In this document: piece by piece, positions 1 through 11,723 of the stretch
Layout of the letters: every line of letters starts with the position of its first letter
How positions within the stretch are numbered: position 1 is the stretch's first letter
Assembly: GCF_022531965.1 (NCBI RefSeq)
Contig: NZ_CP092831.1
Location: 2,675,001 to 2,739,000 of the forward strand
Reading direction: 5' to 3'
From: Paenibacillus peoriae
GTDB taxonomy: Bacteria; Bacillota; Bacilli; Paenibacillales; Paenibacillaceae
DNA length: 64,000 bases
Notes under the pieces: model-generated
What the model was told of the DNA's origin: nothing
Databases searched by the model: none
The model's input: only the letters and a program-made list of their open reading frames with translations
Position numbers and translations under genes: made by a program

Positions 1-2399
<2,399 letters not shown>

Positions 2400-2552
2400 A
2401 AGAATAAAACGCAAATGAGTTTCGGATCCAGTTTTCAGGGTGTAACCTTGAACGTATGTACAAGAGACATACGACAAGCGCATGGCTATTCATTCACACG
2501 ATAAGTGATGAAGCGAATAGCCGTACGATAGAATTTGCACAGCAAATTCATG

Positions 2553-2669
2553 TTTGGTGGCGATAGCGGAGGGGTTCCACACGTACCCATCCCGAACACG
2601 ACCGTTAAGCCCTCCAGCGCCGATGGTACTTGGACCGCAGGGTCCTGGGAGAGTAGGACGTCGCCAAGC
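2553..2669 (+). rRNA. 5S ribosomal RNA
   Basis: About 117 bases with the typical 5S layout: the 5' strand TTTGGTGGCGATAGCGGAGG pairs with the 3' strand near GTAGGACGTCGCCAAGC, and the internal ACACGTACCCATCCCGAACACG loop B/C region is present (2579-2600). It lies directly downstream of 23S rRNA and upstream of an intrinsic terminator. The ends are set by the terminal helix and may be off by one or two bases. Confidence 0.96.
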
Positions 2670-2693
2670 ACGATAAAAGTATGACCTCTATAT

Positions 2694-2722
2694 AAAAAAC
2701 CGCGATAATCGCGGTTTTTTTG
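2694..2722 (+). terminator. rrn operon terminator
   Basis: Inverted repeat AACCGCGAT / ATCGCGGTT with a short loop, followed by a run of seven T residues, 25 bases after the 5S rRNA end. It is an intrinsic terminator for the rRNA operon. Confidence 0.93.
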
Positions 2723-2947
2723 TTTCCAAAAAGATGTGTTTGTCAAAAATCCTGTATGAATGCCATAAGTCAAGACAAGTAAGACAAAAGTAAACCCGTT
2801 TTGTTTTTGAAAAAAACATGTTAAACTTTTCTCATAAAAATAAATGTACTTTCTGAGGTGAGTTGAAGTGTTGGAACGTTCTATGGAGAATACAAGGGAA
2901 TTACACAAAGGAAAGGGAGTGATTTGAAAAAGAGAAGGTGATTATAA

Positions 2948-3799
2948 ATGAGCACTTATCAAACAGTTTTTAGTGATGGATTTGAGCTGAAATATGCTAT
3001 AAGAGGTAACGGAAGGCCGATATTGGTGATCGGCAGTAGTGTATATTATCCTCGTTTATTTTCAGACCATTTATATAAAAAGTTTCAGTTTATTTTTCTG
3101 GATCATCGAGGGTTTGCAAAACCGAATCGAGCTTTAAAACCAGAAGACTATACTTTGGATAAAGTTATTAATGATATAGAAACAGCAAGACAATGCCTTC
3201 ATCTAAATGAATTTATCATATTAGGACATTCCGGGCATGCCTTTATGGCTTTGGAATATGCTAAACAATACCCGGATTATGTTCAAAAAGTGGTGCTATT
3301 AAATTCAGCACCTACGAACAGCCAAGAAAGACAGCGGCAAAGCTCTTCATTCTTTTATGAAACGGCCAGCCCAGAAAGAAAGGAACGTTTTGAAAAGGAC
3401 ATTGTTTTATTAGAGGAAGATATCAAAAGAGACCCAGATAGAAGATTTGTTCACATGTGTATACGAATGGGAGCCCAAACCTTTTATGATTATGCTTACG
3501 ATGCGGCTTATATGTGGAAGGATGTATACACGAATATGCCTATCATTGATTATTTATGGGGAGAAGCTTTCGGTAACATGAATTTAATACAATCCTTGGC
3601 GGATATCCACAAACCTGTATATATTGGTTTGGGAAGGTATGATTTTTTGGTTGCGCCAGTTTCTTTATGGGATAGGGTCGATGACACCTACGAGAACGTG
3701 AAAAAAGTGATTTTTGAATATAGTGGGCATAACCCAATGTTTGAAGAACCTCATTGTTTTGATCAAACATTAGCTAAATGGATTAATGAAGATCACTAG
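2948..3799 (+). CDS. alpha/beta hydrolase
   Basis: The 283-residue product has the alpha/beta hydrolase plan. The nucleophile elbow is G-H-S-G-H (around residue 95, ILGHSGHAF), an acid lies in LGRYDFLVAP near residue 230, and the final histidine is in YSGHNPMFEEP near residue 260. No signal peptide is seen, so it should be cytoplasmic. The usual His-Gly oxyanion motif near residue 30 is replaced by IGSSVYYPRL. A proline-iminopeptidase-like or lactonase-like member is possible, but the substrate cannot be told from sequence. The start is supported by GAGAAGGTGATTATAA just upstream. It stands alone between the rrn terminator and its own hairpin terminator. Its base composition is AT-richer than the sugar genes further on. 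Confidence 0.85.
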   Translation: MSTYQTVFSDGFELKYAIRGNGRPILVIGSSVYYPRLFSDHLYKKFQFIFLDHRGFAKPNRALKPEDYTLDKVINDIETARQCLHLNEFIILGHSGHAFMALEYAKQYPDYVQKVVLLNSAPTNSQERQRQSSSFFYETASPERKERFEKDIVLLEEDIKRDPDRRFVHMCIRMGAQTFYDYAYDAAYMWKDVYTNMPIIDYLWGEAFGNMNLIQSLADIHKPVYIGLGRYDFLVAPVSLWDRVDDTYENVKKVIFEYSGHNPMFEEPHCFDQTLAKWINEDH

Positions 3800-3833
3800 G
3801 ATTTTTGCTAAATCATCTCTTAGATGCTCAGAA

Positions 3834-3874
3834 GCCCGTAAAATGAGAATCACCTTCATTTTACGGGCATTCTT
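3834..3874 (+). terminator. hairpin terminator after hydrolase gene
   Basis: Thirteen-base stem GCCCGTAAAATGA / TCATTTTACGGGC (3834-3846 and 3856-3868) followed by ATTCTTATT. The stem is strong and the T tract weak. Confidence 0.75.
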
Positions 3875-3934
3875 ATTGAGCGTTATTTACCTTTTGCACC
3901 GGTGACAAAATACTATGACTTTGTTATTAGTGAC

Positions 3935-3962
3935 TTGACGGTTTAACTAGGTTCTGTATAAT
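3935..3962 (+). promoter_or_regulatory. candidate SigA promoter for HAD gene
   Basis: TTGACG (3935-3940), 16-base spacer, TATAAT (3957-3962). This is a near-consensus vegetative promoter about 110 bases before the start codon at 4072. Confidence 0.55.
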
Positions 3963-4071
3963 AACCGAAAGGTAATAATGTATTGTTAGTTTTTCGTTGT
4001 GCTACTATCAGAAACAATCTAAGACTCATGGAACTGAACAATAGTCGTAAAGCAATGATATGGAGGTCGTT

Positions 4072-4794
4072 ATGAAATACGAAATTATTTTATTTGATGT
4101 CGATGACACGCTGTTTGATTTTAAAAAGGCAGAGAGTTATGCGCTACATAATACGTTTACCCAATTTGGCTTGCCACAAGGGGCCACGGAGTATAAAGCT
4201 AGTTATGATGAAATCAACAGTGTATTGTGGCGAGAGGCAGAGGAAGGACATATTACCTCAGCGCAACTGCGTGCGGAGCGGTTTAAGCGATTATTTACTT
4301 TTCATGATCTAGACTTTAATCCAGATGCTTTTAGTGCTGCATATTTACGTTATTTGGGTGAAGGTGCTTTTTTAATGGACGGAGCGGTTGAATTATGTGA
4401 TATGCTGTCTGATTGTCGCTTGGCGATCATTACGAATGGAATCAAAGAGGTGCAAACCTCCAGAATTCAGCTTTCACCGCTGCATGATGTATTTGAACAG
4501 ATAATTATTTCAGAGGAAGTGGGTTGCCAAAAGCCACAAGCTGGTATTTTCGATTACGCATTTACTAAGCTAGCCATTTCAGATAAGAGTAAGGTTCTCA
4601 TGGTCGGTGATTCTTTGACCTCCGATATTCAAGGAGGCAACAAATACGGAATTGATACCTGTTGGTTCAACCCTGCTGGGAAAACAAACGCGTCTGGCAT
4701 TCAACCTACTTATGAAATAAAAAGCCTGATGGAGTTATCGAATCGTGTGCTTTCAAAGCGTCCCATCCTGAATCGTACATCGGCGGAAATCTAG
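4072..4794 (+). CDS. HAD-family phosphatase, YjjG/YfnB-like
   Basis: The product (240 residues) is a haloacid dehalogenase-type hydrolase. Motif I DVDDTLFDF lies at the N-terminus, motif II Thr is in LAIITNG near residue 120, motif III Lys is in GCQKPQAGIF near 153, and motif IV is VGDSLTSDIQGG near 180. The DxDxTLFDF motif and the helical cap of about 90 residues match the YjjG/YfnB group, which dephosphorylates noncanonical pyrimidine nucleotides; this assignment is family-level. The start was moved from an upstream in-frame ATG at 4060 to 4072, because GGAGG at 4062-4066 is an ideal ribosome site for 4072 and would lie inside the gene otherwise. The last dozen residues (KRPILNRTSAEI) look like an extension. 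Confidence 0.85.
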   Translation: MKYEIILFDVDDTLFDFKKAESYALHNTFTQFGLPQGATEYKASYDEINSVLWREAEEGHITSAQLRAERFKRLFTFHDLDFNPDAFSAAYLRYLGEGAFLMDGAVELCDMLSDCRLAIITNGIKEVQTSRIQLSPLHDVFEQIIISEEVGCQKPQAGIFDYAFTKLAISDKSKVLMVGDSLTSDIQGGNKYGIDTCWFNPAGKTNASGIQPTYEIKSLMELSNRVLSKRPILNRTSAEI

Positions 4795-5025
4795 ATGAAT
4801 GAGAAATTGGAAATCAGGATGAATAATGTCGAAATCAGAAGACGGAAGTTAAAGACACCGAAAAGTTGAATGAATTGTTTAGAGTTGTGATTACAGACAC
4901 GTTCACTTAAGAAGGCATTGGTCATATGCTGGAAGATATAGAGGACGAAATTGAGACTAAGCGAGCGTATTTGGTAAGTGACATGGAGAGTCACGGTTAG
5001 CAACACGGGCACCAAAGTGATTAAA
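4795..5025 (+). pseudogene. possible decayed Spo0E-like small gene
   Basis: No intact frame fills this gap. Short in-frame pieces look like coding remnants: EKLNELF around 4860-4880, LEDIEDEIETKRAYLVSDM at about 4929-4985, and in another frame SNTGTKVI just after a stop. The second piece resembles the N-terminal half of Spo0E-like aspartyl-phosphatase proteins (IE-x2-R pattern), but the signature S-Q-x-L-D is missing. This is a weak reading; it may be plain intergenic sequence. Confidence 0.2.
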
Positions 5026-5068
5026 CAAGGCAGGCCGGAAAATCGGTCTGCCTTGTTTTGATTTTTTT
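5026..5068 (+). terminator. intrinsic terminator
   Basis: Stem CAAGGCAG / CTGCCTTG (5026-5033, 5048-5055) followed by TTTTGATTTTTTT. It ends transcription from the HAD gene before the convergent alpha-galactosidase gene. Confidence 0.85.
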
Positions 5069-5091
5069 ATCGTCACTGGCCAGATTCACAA

Positions 5092-7368
5092 TTAGCAGGA
5101 AATAGCTTTAAGGCGGAAAGTAGAGCTGGTGAAGTCTCCAGAGAGATCCGAGACAACAAGCCCAATTTTCATTAGGCGGTCGCCTCCAAAAATTTCGCCA
5201 TCAAATGCTACGCGGAAGGGGGAACCGCCATCTTCCACTAAGGTATTACCCGTATGGACTGCAGTGCTGCCTGTCGCCCCGTGTTCGATTATATACTTTT
5301 TATCTGGGTCAAGTCCTTTTAGAGTTAGTCGCCGGATGGGCCCATTTGGTTCAGCTAGTACGCGGAAGTAAGCGACAAACGCTTCGGATTGGTCCTCGCT
5401 AACGAACATCCAGGCCGTGTCGCCTCGGCCTTCAAACGGACTAAGAAGTCGATACATATCTCCCTGCTGTACAAGGGAACGGATTTCTTTATACTGGGCA
5501 ATTTGTTTGGCCGCGAGTTCTTTTTCTTCATTCGTAAATGCAGTAAGGTCGAGTTCGTAGCCAAAATTCCCGCTCATTGCCACGTCGCCGCGTATGGCGA
5601 GGGAGGTGTTTCGTCCCACCTGGTGGTTCGGCACGTTCGATACATGTGCGCCCATGGTACTGGCCGGGTACACGATACTTGTTCCATACTGGATAGCCAA
5701 TCTTTCAATGGCATCGGTATCATCACTGGTCCATGTCTGCGGCATATAGTAGAGCATTCCGGGATCAAATCGCCCACCGCCTCCAGAACAGCTTTCGAAC
5801 AAGATGTCCGGGAACTGGGAGGTCAGACGTTCCAACAGATCGTAAAGTCCGAGCATATAACGGTGCGCAGTTTCCTTTTGTCGTTCGCTAGGGGCTGTAG
5901 CCGAAGCAATCTCCGTCATGTTACGGTTCATGTCCCACTTGACATAAGTGATTGGAGCGATCGAAAATACGGAGCTAAGCGTCTCGTACAAGTAGTCGCA
6001 TACTTCCTTGCGGGAGAGATCGAGCACCAGTTGGGATCGGCCTTCCGTCCGCCGCCGACCTTCCGCATGCAGGCACCAGTCGGGATGGTTGCGGTACAGT
6101 TCACTATCAGGTGATACCATTTCCGGCTCAACCCACAAACCAAACTGTAATCCTTGTTCATTAACCCGTTTGGCCAGGTCAGTAAGACCGCCGGGCAACT
6201 TGTGGCGGTCTTCGAACCAGTCCCCAAGCGAACTGTTGTCGTTGTCTCGCTTACCAAACCAACCGTCATCAAGAACAAACAGCTCAATTCCAAGAGGCCC
6301 CGCTTCTTTGGCAATCGCCTCGATTTTATCGGCGTCGAAGTCGAAATAGGTGGCTTCCCAATTGTTCACGAGAATCGGACGTTCTTTGTCACGGTAAGCC
6401 CCTCGGCACAGACGTGTGCGATAGAGTCGGTGATAGGTGCGTGACATGCCCCCAAGACCTTCTTCGGAAAAGACCAATACGGCTTCAGGAGTCTGGAATG
6501 ACTGACCCGGCTCAAGCCGCCAGGAGAAGTCAAAGGGATTGATTCCGATACTTACACGAGTCTGATTGAACTGCTCTACTTCCGCCTGTGCGACGAAGTT
6601 GCTGCTGTAGATTAGACTGAAACCGTACACATCCCCTCGATCTTCAGTCACATCAGGCCGAAGCAGTGCCAGAAAGGGATTCATTTGGTGACTGCTGGAG
6701 CCCCGTCTACTCTCGAGCCGAATGGAGCCAGGTCCGAGGTCGCGGCGTTGGATATGTCTTTCCCGAACCCAGGCTCCAGGTAAGTAGAGGGCTTGGTAGT
6801 TGGAATCGGCGAAGTCGACAGAGGCGCTCATGGCGTGTTCAATATTCATGGTAGCGCTTCCCTTTTGTTCAAAAAGAGTAGATCTAGCAATGGCACTGTG
6901 GTCCGCAAATACAGTATAGAGCAGTGTAGTCTTAAGCCCCGAGTATTGATCCTCAAGGATCATATAGAGGGTTGTGGCTTCATCATCCGATTCGGCATAG
7001 ACGGAAGGAAGTCCCTCGAGCTTGGGTTTACCTGGTTCAATACGGTAACCACTATATTTTAGCTCAGTAGTTCGAGTACCGTCCGCAAGTGCAACCTGGT
7101 AAGCCGGTTGACGAAAGTCGCTTGTTCCATACTGGGGGTATTCCTGAGGAAGCGTGTCCAAAGAAATTATACGACTGGAAGAAACGGGAGTGGGAGAGAA
7201 GGAGCAACGCTCCCTAAGTTCCAATATACTTGCGAGACTTTGGTCATGATGAAGTTGAGCTCCCCAATAGACATGTGCGGGATATCCTTCTACTAGCTGG
7301 ATAATATAGCTGCAATCCTTGGACTGCAAATGAAACAAACCAAGCGCTTCGTTAACATGAATGTTCAT
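5092..7368 (-). CDS. alpha-galactosidase, GH36
   Basis: The enzyme (about 758 residues) hydrolyses terminal alpha-galactosides such as melibiose, raffinose or the side chains of galactomannan. The GH36 landmarks are visible: LFVLDDGWFGKRD in the barrel, the nucleophile Asp in YVKWDMNRN near residue 477, and the acid/base Asp in the WTSDDTDAIERL motif about 60 residues later. There is no signal peptide, so it acts inside the cell on imported oligosaccharides. The open frame reaches a GTG at 7377, but GAGGAG overlaps that codon and is well spaced for ATG at 7366-7368, so the latter was chosen. It lies 84 bases downstream of the lacI-type gene on the same strand, probably in one operon, and divergent from a sugar ABC importer. 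Confidence 0.95.
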   Translation of the reverse strand: MNIHVNEALGLFHLQSKDCSYIIQLVEGYPAHVYWGAQLHHDQSLASILELRERCSFSPTPVSSSRIISLDTLPQEYPQYGTSDFRQPAYQVALADGTRTTELKYSGYRIEPGKPKLEGLPSVYAESDDEATTLYMILEDQYSGLKTTLLYTVFADHSAIARSTLFEQKGSATMNIEHAMSASVDFADSNYQALYLPGAWVRERHIQRRDLGPGSIRLESRRGSSSHQMNPFLALLRPDVTEDRGDVYGFSLIYSSNFVAQAEVEQFNQTRVSIGINPFDFSWRLEPGQSFQTPEAVLVFSEEGLGGMSRTYHRLYRTRLCRGAYRDKERPILVNNWEATYFDFDADKIEAIAKEAGPLGIELFVLDDGWFGKRDNDNSSLGDWFEDRHKLPGGLTDLAKRVNEQGLQFGLWVEPEMVSPDSELYRNHPDWCLHAEGRRRTEGRSQLVLDLSRKEVCDYLYETLSSVFSIAPITYVKWDMNRNMTEIASATAPSERQKETAHRYMLGLYDLLERLTSQFPDILFESCSGGGGRFDPGMLYYMPQTWTSDDTDAIERLAIQYGTSIVYPASTMGAHVSNVPNHQVGRNTSLAIRGDVAMSGNFGYELDLTAFTNEEKELAAKQIAQYKEIRSLVQQGDMYRLLSPFEGRGDTAWMFVSEDQSEAFVAYFRVLAEPNGPIRRLTLKGLDPDKKYIIEHGATGSTAVHTGNTLVEDGGSPFRVAFDGEIFGGDRLMKIGLVVSDLSGDFTSSTFRLKAISC

Positions 7369-7452
7369 GATATTCACTCCTCAGGGGTTATCATATTGAT
7401 TGTTTTACGAAAGGATATTAATCAATGACAATAAGACTCTCAAGTACTAATT

Positions 7453-8445
<993 letters not shown>

Positions 8446-8452
8446 TCACACC

Positions 8453-8478
8453 TTTTTAGTTAATAATTTTACTAAAAA
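8453..8478. promoter_or_regulatory. candidate LacI-type operator
   Basis: Perfect 8-base inverted repeat TTTTTAGT-N10-ACTAAAAA located 14 bases before the lacI start codon, in the divergent region between lacI and the kinase gene. Position and symmetry suit binding by the adjacent LacI-type repressor; the site could equally be a promoter-proximal AT palindrome of no function. Confidence 0.45.
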
Positions 8479-8616
8479 TCGACTTTATCCTAACACATCT
8501 CTAAAGTACTTTCAAGATGGACGGTTGAATTTTTTAAACTTTATTTTTGATCTACTACTGTAGAGATTGTTTGTGTTAACATGATGGATATTCTCTTGAT
8601 GACGGAGGGGTTCTAG

Positions 8617-10425
8617 GTGAATATTCTGTCACTAGCTCGTAAGTGGTTTGGTCGACTTCGCTTTAAAAGCAAGGTTATAGCGGTATTTCTTCCGCTAATT
8701 ATTGTTTCTCTGCTTATTCTTGGACTATTGTCCAACCAACTTTTCAGCCGTTCTTTGATAGACCAAACTACCAGCAATGTGGTCGATGAGTCTCAGCTTA
8801 TCTTGTCTAGGACCGATTACATATTCAGGAGTGTGGAGACGGCGGCCAATATTATGGTCACGAATATTAACCGGATGTATGATTCATACGGTGCCAAACC
8901 TGATACTGCCATGGAGCCTATTCAGTTTGGAAACTTGATGCAGAGCCGCCTATCCATTGATTTGTCAATCTTTCGTGAGGTGGATGCCGCTGTCTTCATT
9001 GATAACGAAGGGAAGATTTTCGCCTCTTATACCGAAAGCGGGGATGATCGCAAGATCTATAGCATGCTTAAGCGGGTAAGGGAATCTGAAAGTTATGGAC
9101 AGGCCCTCTGGTTTGATATGGAGAAGAGGGATTTCCTAACACCAGATCCGAGCTCTCCCGTTTTGACGCTGGGGAAGACGGTCATTAATATAGACACCGG
9201 CGAACCATATGGAACGCTTTTTCTGTTAGTGAAGGAAGAAGGTTTGTCCGATTACTTTCGTTCCAGCGATCCAGATGCACCCAAATCTTATTATTTTTTA
9301 GATAACGAAATGCGCGTGGCTGTGGCAGAAGACAATGAGATGCTGATGAATCCGGTGAATCCACAGCTGGGTGAGGCCATCCAACGTTGTGCCCCTAATG
9401 CATCCCATGGAACGTGCTCATTCGAGTATGAGGGCAACCTGATAACGGTCACTGATTATAACCGAATGGAATGGAAGTTGGTCAATATTGTTTCTCTTAG
9501 CCTGCTTACAGCTGATGTCCGGCAAAATGTTAGATTGTCGCTATTAATCGGTGTGTTATGCCTTGTTTTTTCCTGGCTGGGTGCTAGCTTTCTGTCCAGA
9601 ATGGTCGTTAGTCCTCTCGAACAATTGACTAAGGCCATGCGAAAAGTAGTAACTGGTGATTTGCAACCTGTTGCGACAGTCCGTACTGAAGATGAAATCG
9701 GTACCATTGCGGAAGCGTTTAACTTTATGGTAAGACGGGTTCGGGAACTGCTGGATGAGGTAAGGCAGGAACAGAACCGTAAGCGTGAATATGAGCTTGC
9801 ACTGATAAGCGCCCAAATTAAACCGCATTTTCTGTACAACACTTTGGATACCATTTATGCACTCAATGAGTTAGATCGTAATGAGGAGGCTAGAGATACT
9901 ACAAAAGCGCTGGCAGATTTTTATCGAATGGTGCTGAACAAGGGACGGGAACTAATCACTTTAGAAAAGGAAGCTCAGATTACTGATGATTACCTGACGA
10001 TTCTGCAAATCCGTTATCCCGATGTGTTTCGCTATGAAGTGGATATTCCTCCCGAGTTTGAAGGTACACCGATCCCGAAGCTCTCGCTTCAGCCGCTTGT
10101 CGAGAATTCGATTTACCATGGCCTTAAGAAGAAAGGAACAAAAGGTTTTATCCGCATTTTTGCCTTTAGACAGGGCGATAAGGTGGTCGTTAGAGTGGAG
10201 GACAACGGCGTGGGGATGAACGAAATACAGGTTCAGACCATTATGTCCAGACATTTGCCGGAAGAAGGAATACGATCAATCGGCACCTACAGCGTTCAGC
10301 AGCGGCTGAGCCTGTATTTTGGCGAGGAGTATGGGATATCCGTGCAAAGTGTGCTCACGAAGGGAACAACTGTTGACCTGTCGCTGCCGATGCTGCCAAA
10401 GGGGAGTGAACACCAAAATGTATAA
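8617..10425 (+). CDS. YesM-type sensor histidine kinase
   Basis: The product (602 residues) has a membrane segment at about 19-41, an extracytoplasmic sensor of about 250 residues, a second membrane segment near 305-325, a HAMP linker, the His_kinase domain with phosphoacceptor His in AQIKPHFLYNTLDTIYAL (near residue 407), and a HATPase_c domain (PLVENSIYHGLKKK, VEDNGVGM). This is the YesM/LytS-like subfamily that pairs with AraC-type response regulators to control sugar uptake. The start codon is GTG with GGAGGGG upstream. The stop overlaps the start of the response regulator gene by 8 bases, so the two are translationally coupled. The signal is probably an extracellular oligosaccharide, perhaps presented by the nearby binding protein. 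Confidence 0.94.
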   Translation: MNILSLARKWFGRLRFKSKVIAVFLPLIIVSLLILGLLSNQLFSRSLIDQTTSNVVDESQLILSRTDYIFRSVETAANIMVTNINRMYDSYGAKPDTAMEPIQFGNLMQSRLSIDLSIFREVDAAVFIDNEGKIFASYTESGDDRKIYSMLKRVRESESYGQALWFDMEKRDFLTPDPSSPVLTLGKTVINIDTGEPYGTLFLLVKEEGLSDYFRSSDPDAPKSYYFLDNEMRVAVAEDNEMLMNPVNPQLGEAIQRCAPNASHGTCSFEYEGNLITVTDYNRMEWKLVNIVSLSLLTADVRQNVRLSLLIGVLCLVFSWLGASFLSRMVVSPLEQLTKAMRKVVTGDLQPVATVRTEDEIGTIAEAFNFMVRRVRELLDEVRQEQNRKREYELALISAQIKPHFLYNTLDTIYALNELDRNEEARDTTKALADFYRMVLNKGRELITLEKEAQITDDYLTILQIRYPDVFRYEVDIPPEFEGTPIPKLSLQPLVENSIYHGLKKKGTKGFIRIFAFRQGDKVVVRVEDNGVGMNEIQVQTIMSRHLPEEGIRSIGTYSVQQRLSLYFGEEYGISVQSVLTKGTTVDLSLPMLPKGSEHQNV

Positions 10426-11524
10426 AGTGATGATTGTCGATGATGAACCGCTGTTCCGAGACTTTCTGCGTATGAAGATAGATTGGGAAATTCATGGTTT
10501 TCGGGTTTGCTGCGAAGCAAGGAACGGACAGGAAGCACTTCAGGAAGCCGAGCGGCATCAGCCACATCTCGCCCTCGTAGATATCAATATGCCCTTCATT
10601 GACGGAATTGAATTAGCCAAGAGATTGAAAGTCAAGTTCGAACGCATCGTTATTGTATTCATATCTGGACATAACGAATTTGAATACCTACAGAAGGCGG
10701 TTCGAACCGGAGTACAGGATTATTTGTTGAAGCCGTTCAATGCAGAAGAAATGCTCTCGATGTTGGAACGCATTAAGCCGAAGCTACCGGTGCTTCCACA
10801 GGAGAGCGAAAGTGCAGAGTTAAGGGGACAGGGCGGCGAAGTGTTGCATAGCAGAGCAGGTATGCCTGATTTGGGCCATCTACGCGATGCGGTTGTGCTT
10901 GACCTCCGAATGAAAGACAGTGAAACGCTAGAGGAGGTCCGTAAGGCAATCCGTCAGCTTAGTAAATATAAATGGGGAGACGAATACGCAGATGCGATGC
11001 TTATGGGAATCGTATCTTTAGCCCTTTCCTTTGCCAGTGAACGAGGCATTCCTTATGACCGGCTATGGGAAAATGGAGGAGACAATTCTCCTTACGAACG
11101 GCTGCGAGAGTTAGATTCCTGGGAGGCTGCTGAAGGTTGGATGCTCGCTCTATACCGCAAGCTGATCCAACTGATGGAGAATATGCGTCCTACGAAGGCT
11201 TCCAATTTATTTGTGGCGGCGATCAACTATATTGAGGAACATTATGCAGACTCAGAGCTGTCTGCTGAGCAGGTTTCGTGCGGAGTATTCGTCGATCCCA
11301 GCTACCTGCGCCGCGTATTTCGCAAGGAGTCTGGCTTTTCCATAGTGGATCATATTACACACATCCGAATGAAGAAGGCTAAGGAGCTTTTGCTGAAAGG
11401 AAATCGGAAGCTGTCAGAAATCGCTGAAAGTGTAGGATACAGTGACCCCAATTATTTTGGCAAATGCTTCAAGAAACGCTTTGGCATGACACCCACTGAA
11501 TATGAGCAACTCAAAAAAAGGTAG
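10418..11524 (+). CDS. YesN-type response regulator with AraC domain
   Basis: The product (368 residues) has an N-terminal receiver domain (MYKVMIVDDEPLFRDFL; phosphoacceptor Asp in LALVDINMPF near residue 55; Lys in DYLLKPFNAEE near 105) and a C-terminal AraC/XylS pair of helix-turn-helices (SPxYLRRVFRKESG-like and IAESVGYSDPNYFGKCFKK). The frame is open further upstream, but ATG 10418 follows GGGGAG and begins exactly at the receiver fold. It overlaps the kinase gene. It should activate the sugar ABC importer that follows 200 bases later. Confidence 0.94.
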   Translation: MYKVMIVDDEPLFRDFLRMKIDWEIHGFRVCCEARNGQEALQEAERHQPHLALVDINMPFIDGIELAKRLKVKFERIVIVFISGHNEFEYLQKAVRTGVQDYLLKPFNAEEMLSMLERIKPKLPVLPQESESAELRGQGGEVLHSRAGMPDLGHLRDAVVLDLRMKDSETLEEVRKAIRQLSKYKWGDEYADAMLMGIVSLALSFASERGIPYDRLWENGGDNSPYERLRELDSWEAAEGWMLALYRKLIQLMENMRPTKASNLFVAAINYIEEHYADSELSAEQVSCGVFVDPSYLRRVFRKESGFSIVDHITHIRMKKAKELLLKGNRKLSEIAESVGYSDPNYFGKCFKKRFGMTPTEYEQLKKR

Positions 11525-11528
11525 CGCC

Positions 11529-11591
11529 TGTCCTGCGAGGCAGGACAACTTCGATTTAAGCCTGGCGGTTTTCCTATATACGGAGAACCGC
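11529..11591 (+). other. two hairpins between regulator and importer genes
   Basis: A compact hairpin TGTCCTGC / GCAGGACA (11529-11547) lies just behind the regulator stop codon, and a second GCGGTTTTCC / GGAGAACCGC (11565-11591) follows. Neither has a strong T tract directly behind it. They may be a weak terminator or protect mRNA ends. Confidence 0.4.
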
Positions 11592-11677
11592 TGCTCTATT
11601 TGTCCCGTTTTTTACTGGTTATGCCCGTTTTATTCCTTAATCAAGAATAGAAGCGGCAGTATACTGTAGTCATGCAA

Positions 11678-11693
11678 ATGAAAGCGCAAACAT
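11678..11693 (+). promoter_or_regulatory. cre site (CcpA operator)
   Basis: ATGAAAGCGCAAACAT fits the Bacillus cre consensus WTGNAARCGNWWWCAW at every position. It sits 31 bases before the start codon of the sugar-binding lipoprotein, so carbon catabolite repression of the importer by CcpA is expected. Confidence 0.8.
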
Positions 11694-11723
11694 AAAACAC
11701 ACTGCATGAGGGGGATTAAGCAA

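Noticed and set aside
2401..2552. tRNA in the 23S-5S spacer
   Set aside because: The spacer has no tRNA-like arms and is only about 150 bases.
5389..6114. 241-codon plus-strand frame
   Set aside because: It is the antisense shadow of the alpha-galactosidase gene, which has full GH36 motifs; no ribosome site in front.
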